NCBI GenBank assembly: GCA_017860085.1
Contig: JAFNAJ010000208.1
Coordinates: forward strand, 1-5,454
Reading direction: 5' to 3'
DNA: 5,454 nt
Source: Acidobacteriota bacterium
GTDB lineage: Bacteria > Acidobacteriota > Vicinamibacteria > Vicinamibacterales > JAFNAJ01
The notes under the pieces are model-generated. The model saw only the letters and a list, made by a program, of their open reading frames with translations. It was not told the DNA's origin and did no database searches. Position 1 is the first letter of the stretch. Every line of letters begins with the position of its first letter. Of the stretch, positions 1 through 4,025 are shown piece after piece. A program made the translations under genes and the position numbers.

Positions 1-1
1 C

Positions 2-778
2 TTGCTGCCGCCCGAGATTCGCCCGTTCTTCGAGAAGCACGCGGCCTTCATCGCCGAGCACTCGGTCGACCCCGACCTGTGGCGGACCGCCGGGTTCGAG
101 ATCGAGCCGCCGCGCCACTTCCTCGACCTCGATGCCTATGGGGCGTATCCGTTCGACGCGCTGCCCCGTGACTACGCGGCCGCAGTTGCGAAGTTCGGTG
201 AAGAGACCCTCGCGAAGAACGGGACCGTGCCCTGGCGGGTGCAGGACGTCTACGATCGCCTGGTCAAGGCGTTCGAGCAGCACAAGGCAGGAAGCTCGCC
301 CTACGCGCTCGAGAACATCAAGTTCTTCGTCGCCATCCTGGCGCACTACGCGGCCGACGCCCACGTGCCCCTTCACGCGGTCGTCAACTACGACGGACAG
401 CTGACGGGTCAGCACGGGGTCCATTCGCGATTCGAGAGCGAGTTGTTCGCGCGCTATGCCCGTGAGCTGCGGGTCGATCCACCGCAGCTCGAGCCGGTGA
501 GCCAACCACTCGAACACGTGTTCGACACGCTGCTCGAGAGCTACCAGCGGGTGGCTCCATTGCTCGAAGCCGACCGACAGGCCATCGGCGACGGGACGGA
601 GTACGACGACGCCTACTTCGCGCGGTTCTACGCCGCGATGCGCCCGACGCTCGAGGAGCGGCTGTCGAAGTCAGCCGCGTCGGCCGCGGCCCTCGTCGCC
701 GGCGCCTGGAACAAGGCCGGTCGGCCGACGCTCCCGCTCGAGCAGCAGAGGATGGTCCGGAAACGCCGCCCGGCGTGA
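2..778 (+). CDS. Zinc-dependent S1/P1 nuclease / phospholipase C-fold protein, 5' end missing
   Basis: This is the C-terminal 258 residues of a protein with the trinuclear-zinc fold shared by S1/P1 nucleases and bacterial phospholipase C, enzymes that cleave phosphodiester bonds and are usually exported. Numbering from the first visible codon, likely metal ligands are D24, H39, H115, D119, H125, H141 and E145. The spacings (15 between D24 and H39; 4 and 6 within H115-D119-H125; 4 between H141 and E145) match P1 nuclease D45/H60, H116/D120/H126 and H149/D153. The core reads HYAADAHVPLH followed by DGQLTGQHGVHSRFE. The N-terminal Trp and His ligands and any signal peptide are absent, so the gene begins left of the window and the leading TTG is probably an internal Leu codon. 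The Glu at the last ligand position is more PLC-like than nuclease-like, so the substrate is undecided. It ends at TGA 776-778, 19 bases before the next gene. Superfamily membership is fairly sure; the reaction is not. Confidence 0.75.
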   Translation: MLPPEIRPFFEKHAAFIAEHSVDPDLWRTAGFEIEPPRHFLDLDAYGAYPFDALPRDYAAAVAKFGEETLAKNGTVPWRVQDVYDRLVKAFEQHKAGSSPYALENIKFFVAILAHYAADAHVPLHAVVNYDGQLTGQHGVHSRFESELFARYARELRVDPPQLEPVSQPLEHVFDTLLESYQRVAPLLEADRQAIGDGTEYDDAYFARFYAAMRPTLEERLSKSAASAAALVAGAWNKAGRPTLPLEQQRMVRKRRPA

Positions 779-797
779 TCTGGAACGGGCCGGCCGC

Positions 798-1490
798 ATG
801 CGTGTGTTTCTCATTCCCACCGGGGCCGAGCGGTACGAGCCGTACTGCGAGGTCGACGGCATCGGGGCTGACGACGACGCCCCGGCCCGTCGTGGCCTCG
901 GCGCACTGGCCGACAAGTTCCGGGCCGTGGTGGCCGCAGTCGAACGCCACGAGCGCGAGGGGGCCGATGCCGGCCCGAGTGGCAACGGGCCGCGAAGCTG
1001 GCCGGGCAGGCTCAAGTCGCGCCTGATGCGGTGGATCGCCGAGCGCATTGCCGAGCAGCGACTGCTGTGGCACCTGCGCCGGGCGCCGGAGGCGGCCCTC
1101 GTGCATCCGTCGGACATGCCCGCCGACCGGGCGCACGCGGTGATGCGCGTTGCGCTCCAGCGGGATGTCGAGCGGCACCTCCGCTGGTTCATCATCGACG
1201 GCGGGATCTTCGTTCTGACCGGCATCCTGGCGGTCGTGCCAGGGCCCAACCTCCTCGCGTACTACTTCGCCTTCCGCGTGGTTGGACATTACTTGTCGTG
1301 GCGCGGTGCGCGACACGGCCTCCGGGGCGTTGCCTGGACGTCGGAGGCCAGCGAGCCGCTGTGCGAGCTGCGGCACGTCGGTCGACTCGAGCCGGCGACG
1401 CGCGGGGAACGGTTACGGGCCATCGCCACCAGCCTGTCGCTCGAGCATCTGCCGAAGTTCTTCGAGCGGGTCGCGCTCAAAGGCGCGTGA
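798..1490 (+). CDS. Mitochondrial K+/H+ exchange-related (KHE1/YDL183C-like) family protein
   Basis: This 230-residue protein resembles the family named for yeast YDL183C, a mitochondrial inner-membrane protein linked to K+/H+ exchange. I recognise the family from its pattern rather than a search. Residues 1-18 form a strand-like start (MRVFLIPTGAERYEPYCE). Residues 20-70 are variable and rich in Ala, Gly and charge. A basic helix follows at 71-96 with a LLWHLRR motif, then LVHPSDMP at 101-108. The most conserved-looking part is 129-169: a hydrophobic segment after RWFIIDGG, then VVPGPNLLAYYFAFR, consistent with one or two membrane-associated helices turning at PGPN (148-151), ending in GHYLSWRGA. 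The C-terminus (204-226) is an amphipathic helix with LPKFFERVA. There is no signal peptide. The ATG at 798 fits the expected N-terminus, but only a weak GGAACGGG lies upstream. Transport activity in bacteria is not established for this family. It could instead be a membrane-anchoring or assembly factor. Confidence 0.6.
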   Translation: MRVFLIPTGAERYEPYCEVDGIGADDDAPARRGLGALADKFRAVVAAVERHEREGADAGPSGNGPRSWPGRLKSRLMRWIAERIAEQRLLWHLRRAPEAALVHPSDMPADRAHAVMRVALQRDVERHLRWFIIDGGIFVLTGILAVVPGPNLLAYYFAFRVVGHYLSWRGARHGLRGVAWTSEASEPLCELRHVGRLEPATRGERLRAIATSLSLEHLPKFFERVALKGA

Positions 1491-1507
1491 TATACTCCCC
1501 GCGCCTT
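1480..1507. repeat. Perfect 8-bp inverted repeat spanning lpxD promoter and start
   Basis: AAGGCGCG at 1480-1487 is the exact reverse complement of CGCGCCTT at 1500-1507, with a 12-base spacer (1488-1499). The left arm lies in the last codons of the upstream gene. The spacer holds that gene's stop codon and the -10 box. The right arm ends on the first two bases of the lpxD TTG start. The repeat is seen directly in the sequence; a role as operator or start-occluding RNA hairpin is inference. Confidence 0.6.
1488..1496 (+). promoter_or_regulatory. Extended -10 promoter of lpxD
   Basis: TGATATACT reads as an extended -10 (TGn followed by TATACT at 1491-1496, five of six matches to TATAAT). The TGn is the stop codon TGA of the upstream gene. 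A start of transcription about 7 bases downstream would be near 1503, leaving only 2-4 bases before the TTG at 1506. No good -35 hexamer is seen at a 16-18 base spacing, which is common for extended -10 promoters. There is no Shine-Dalgarno sequence between the -10 and the start codon. Confidence 0.5.
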
Positions 1508-2555
1508 GACGCTGAAGGAGCTCGCCGAGCGGCTCTCGTGCCGGTTGGAGGGTGACGGCGACCTCGAGGTCTCGCGTGTCGCGGGCGTCGAAGCCGCCGG
1601 ACCAGGCGACCTCACGTTCCTCGCGAACCCCAAGTACACGCAGGCGTTGCTGCGCACCCGCGCGACGGCGGTGCTCCTCGCGGAGTCGGCGCCGGCCGCC
1701 CCGTGCGCGATGCTGCGCACGTCTCATCCTTACCTGGCCTTTGCCGAAGCGCTCGCCTTGCTCAACCCGCCGAGCCGGCCACCGGCAGGCATCGATCCGA
1801 CGGCCGTGATCGCCGATGATGCGCACGTCGCCGTGGACGCCTCGATTGGCCCGCTGGTCTCGATCGGCGCGCGCGCGACGATTGGGGGACGCAGCGTGGT
1901 GCACACCGGCGTCGTGATCGGTCCGGATGCGACGATCGGCGCCGACTGCGTCATCCATGCGCGCGTGTCGATCCGCGAGGGCGTGACGCTGGGCGATCGC
2001 GTCGTCGTGCAGGACGGTGCCGTGATCGGCAGCGATGGCTTCGGGTTTGCCCAGCGTCCAGACGGCACGCACCGCAAGATCCCCCAGATTGGTGCCGTCG
2101 TGATCGAGGACGACGTGGAGATCGGGGCCAACACCACGATCGACCGCCCCGCGGTAGGGGAGACCCGCCTCAAGGCCGGCACGAAGATCGACAACCTGGT
2201 GCAGATCGCGCACGGGGTGCATGTGGGCCGCGACGCACTGCTGGCCGCGCAGGTCGGGATCGCGGGCAGCACCTCGCTCGGAGACCGGGTCGTGCTCGGT
2301 GGGCAGGTCGGCGTGGCCGGCCACATCACGCTGGGGGACGGCGTGCGAGCCACCGCGCAGACCGGGATCCCCAACAGCCTCGATCCTGGAGCGTTCGTCT
2401 CGGGGTACCCGGCCATCGACAACCGCGACTGGCTCAAAGCCTCGGCCGTGTTCCGCCGGTTGCCCGATCTGAAGAAGGCCCTGGCCGACCTCGAGCGCCG
2501 CGTGGCCGAACTGGAAGCCACGGCCCGAGACACGGACGTCCCTCCCGAGCACTGA
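1506..2555 (+). CDS. lpxD: UDP-3-O-(3-hydroxyacyl)glucosamine N-acyltransferase LpxD
   Basis: LpxD transfers a 3-hydroxyacyl chain from acyl carrier protein to the 2-amino group of UDP-3-O-acylglucosamine, the third step of lipid A synthesis, in the cytoplasm as a homotrimer. The 349 residues fit the family length (E. coli about 341). Residues 1-95 are the N-terminal uridine-binding domain with FLANPKY at 38-44. Residues 98-285 are hexapeptide repeats of a left-handed beta-helix, including GSDGFGFA (175-182) and TTIDRPAVGET (210-220). H236 in QIAHG corresponds to the E. coli catalytic base H239, and H273 in VAGH to H276, with the same 37-residue spacing. The tail (315-340) is a charged, coiled-coil-like helix. 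TTG at 1506 is the only plausible start: an in-frame stop lies at 1488-1490 and the N-terminus aligns with E. coli LpxD almost from its beginning. There is no Shine-Dalgarno sequence. fabZ and lpxA do not follow. Confidence 0.97.
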   Translation: MTLKELAERLSCRLEGDGDLEVSRVAGVEAAGPGDLTFLANPKYTQALLRTRATAVLLAESAPAAPCAMLRTSHPYLAFAEALALLNPPSRPPAGIDPTAVIADDAHVAVDASIGPLVSIGARATIGGRSVVHTGVVIGPDATIGADCVIHARVSIREGVTLGDRVVVQDGAVIGSDGFGFAQRPDGTHRKIPQIGAVVIEDDVEIGANTTIDRPAVGETRLKAGTKIDNLVQIAHGVHVGRDALLAAQVGIAGSTSLGDRVVLGGQVGVAGHITLGDGVRATAQTGIPNSLDPGAFVSGYPAIDNRDWLKASAVFRRLPDLKKALADLERRVAELEATARDTDVPPEH

Positions 2556-2628
2556 CGACCGGCACCCGCGCGCTCAGAACCCGTGTACGTTCCGGGTGGC
2601 CGTCCTCGGTATGCCATAATCGCTCGAT
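2556..2628. other. 73-base gap between lpxD and the M16 operon
   Basis: This is the longest non-coding stretch in the window. It holds an extended -10 near its right end and an imperfect inverted repeat (CGGCACCC at 2560-2567 against GGGTGGCCG at 2594-2602, one bulged base, 26-base loop). No run of T follows that repeat, so it is not a convincing terminator. No small open reading frame with a supported start was recognised. Confidence 0.7.
2612..2620 (+). promoter_or_regulatory. Extended -10 promoter of the M16 peptidase pair
   Basis: TGCCATAAT matches an extended -10: TGn at 2612-2614, then CATAAT at 2615-2620, five of six matches. The expected transcription start is near 2626-2628, placing the ATG at 2629 within 0-3 bases of the RNA 5' end. 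No clear -35 and no Shine-Dalgarno sequence are seen. This repeats the arrangement at lpxD and suggests leaderless or near-leaderless expression. Confidence 0.55.
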
Positions 2629-2632
2629 ATGG
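2614..2632. repeat. Palindrome across the -10 box and start of the first M16 gene
   Basis: The site reads CCAT-a-ATCG-CT-CGAT-ATGG. The two 8-base arms (CCAT plus ATCG, and CGAT plus ATGG) are exact reverse complements, with one unpaired A on the left and a 2-base centre. It covers most of the CATAAT box and the ATG start. The palindrome is visible in the sequence. A regulator-binding role is only inferred, and part of the symmetry follows from CAT in the -10 facing ATG in the start. Confidence 0.4.
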
Positions 2633-4014
2633 TCTCTGCACTGCGAGGTGCGGTCGTCGCCGCGACCGCGTCGTTCCTGCTGATCGGCCCAGCCGTGGGC
2701 CAACTCGGGGCAGCGGTTCGTCCCCCGAAGCTCGACTACGAGATCACGAAGCTCGCCAACGGCCTCACGGTGGTGCTTTCCGAGGACCACTCCACCCCCA
2801 TCGTTCACTTGGAGATCTGGTATCACGTCGGATCGAAGGACGAGCCCAAGGGCCGAACGGGGTTTGCGCACCTGTTCGAACACATGATGTTCAAGGGCTC
2901 GAAGAACGTGGAGCCCGAGCAGCACACGTCGATGATCTCGTCCGTCGGCGGCCGGGCCAATGCGACGACCGACGAGGACGTGACGCGTTTCTGGCAGACC
3001 GTGCCCGCGCAGTATCTGCCGCTCGTGCTGTGGCTCGAGGCGGACCGCATGGCGACATTGCGCATCGACGAGAACGTGCTGAACAGCGAGCGCGAGGTGG
3101 TGAAGGAAGAGCGGCGGCTGCGGGTCGAGAGCCAGCCGTACGGACGCTTGTCGGAGATCATCTACGACCAGGCCTTCACGGTACACCCCTACAAACACCC
3201 GGTCATCGGCAGCATGGCCGACCTGGAAGCGGCGTCGATTGCGGATGTCCGCGAGTTCTACGAGACCTATTACGTGCCCGAGAACGCGACGCTCACGCTG
3301 GTGGGCGATTTCGACCCGAAGGAGGCCATGGCGCTCGTCGAGCGGTACTTCGGATCCGTGCCGAAGGCGCCTCGACCGCTGGTGCGCAACATCCCCGCCG
3401 AGCCCAAGCCCACGAAGGAGCGTCGGCTGGTCCTCGAGGAGGACTGGCCGCTGCCGGCCGTGATTGTCGCGCACCCCATCACGTATGACGGGGATCCCGA
3501 TTCGTACCCCTTGCACATCACATCGAAGCTGCTGTCCGACGGCCAGAGCTCTCGCATCTATCGCCGCCTCGTCTACAAGGACCGCCTGGCCCTGGCCGCG
3601 TTCGGGGGGGGCAACCTCATCGAGCACCCGAACCTCTTCTACGCGGTGGCCATCGTTCAGCCCGGGAAGACGCCCGGGCAGGTGATCCAGGCGCTCATCG
3701 ACGAGCTCGACCGGCTCCGCGTCGAGGCCGTTCCCGAGCGGGAGCTGCAACGCACCAAGAACCAGTTCGCCCGCGACTACATCCTGATGCGCCAGTCGAT
3801 CACGCAGAAAGCGCAGGTCCTGGCGCACGCGGTCGTGTTGCACAACGGCGACATCACCACGGCCGATGGCGAGTTCGACATTTTCATGAAGACGACCGTG
3901 GCCGACGTGCAGCGCGTGGCGAAGACTTACTTCACCCCCGACAGCCGGCTCGTGCTGACCATCATGCCGAGGGGCCAGGGGTCTCTCGGCCAACGTGGGC
4001 CGTCGGATCGTTGA
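2629..4014 (+). CDS. Secreted M16 zinc peptidase, catalytic subunit
   Basis: This 461-residue protein belongs to the M16 (pitrilysin/MPP-like) metallopeptidases, which degrade peptides inside a clam-shaped chamber. Residues 1-24 look like a signal peptide (hydrophobic 8-20, likely cleavage after AVG24), implying a periplasmic site. The N-terminal domain carries the inverted zinc motif HLFEH (H81, E84, H85). The third ligand is probably E161 in EREVVKEE, 76 residues after H85. NATTDED (111-117) is the usual substrate-edge strand. PVIGSMADLE (191-200) and NATLTLVGDFD (219-229) are family landmarks. The second, inactive M16 domain covers about 270-445. Where active single-chain enzymes have R-G-L-A-Y, this protein has D318-R-L-A-L322, so the substrate-binding Tyr is missing. 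The next gene supplies it. ATG 2629 is chosen because it gives a complete signal peptide. An 8-base G run lies at 3604-3611 in frame. Family assignment is firm; the substrate is unknown. Confidence 0.95.
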   Translation: MVSALRGAVVAATASFLLIGPAVGQLGAAVRPPKLDYEITKLANGLTVVLSEDHSTPIVHLEIWYHVGSKDEPKGRTGFAHLFEHMMFKGSKNVEPEQHTSMISSVGGRANATTDEDVTRFWQTVPAQYLPLVLWLEADRMATLRIDENVLNSEREVVKEERRLRVESQPYGRLSEIIYDQAFTVHPYKHPVIGSMADLEAASIADVREFYETYYVPENATLTLVGDFDPKEAMALVERYFGSVPKAPRPLVRNIPAEPKPTKERRLVLEEDWPLPAVIVAHPITYDGDPDSYPLHITSKLLSDGQSSRIYRRLVYKDRLALAAFGGGNLIEHPNLFYAVAIVQPGKTPGQVIQALIDELDRLRVEAVPERELQRTKNQFARDYILMRQSITQKAQVLAHAVVLHNGDITTADGEFDIFMKTTVADVQRVAKTYFTPDSRLVLTIMPRGQGSLGQRGPSDR

Positions 4015-4017
4015 GGA
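4013..4017 (+). promoter_or_regulatory. Shine-Dalgarno site of the second M16 gene
   Basis: GAGGA at 4013-4017 lies 8 bases before the ATG at 4026 and overlaps the TGA stop (4012-4014) of the first M16 gene. The overlap favours translational coupling of the pair. It contrasts with lpxD and the first M16 gene, which have no such site. Confidence 0.7.
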
Positions 4018-4025
4018 CGAGCCCC

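Noticed and set aside
384..1376. Minus-strand open frame opposite the nuclease-fold and KHE-like genes (330 codons)
   Set aside because: Composition is Arg/Ala/Pro-rich and low in complexity, and it spans two better-supported sense genes.
1413..2552. Minus-strand open frame opposite lpxD (379 codons)
   Set aside because: The hexapeptide repeats of lpxD produce a repetitive His/Arg/Asp-rich antisense translation. It has no family resemblance and the sense gene is certain.
2560..2602. Inverted repeat after lpxD as a transcription terminator
   Set aside because: The arms pair imperfectly (one bulge), the loop is 26 bases and no T run follows. A competing 5-bp hairpin (2579-2583 with 2593-2597) shares the right arm, so neither is convincing.
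2583..3488. Plus-strand open frame overlapping the first M16 gene in another frame (301 codons)
   Set aside because: The M16 frame has the signal peptide, HxxEH and family landmarks. This frame gives an Arg/Gly/Ala-rich product without domains.
2434..3993. Long open frame on the minus strand (519 codons)
   Set aside because: It runs opposite lpxD's tail and a clear M16 peptidase. Its translation is an Arg/His/Val/Asp-rich string with no recognisable domain. Long antisense frames are expected in GC-rich genes because stop codons are AT-rich.
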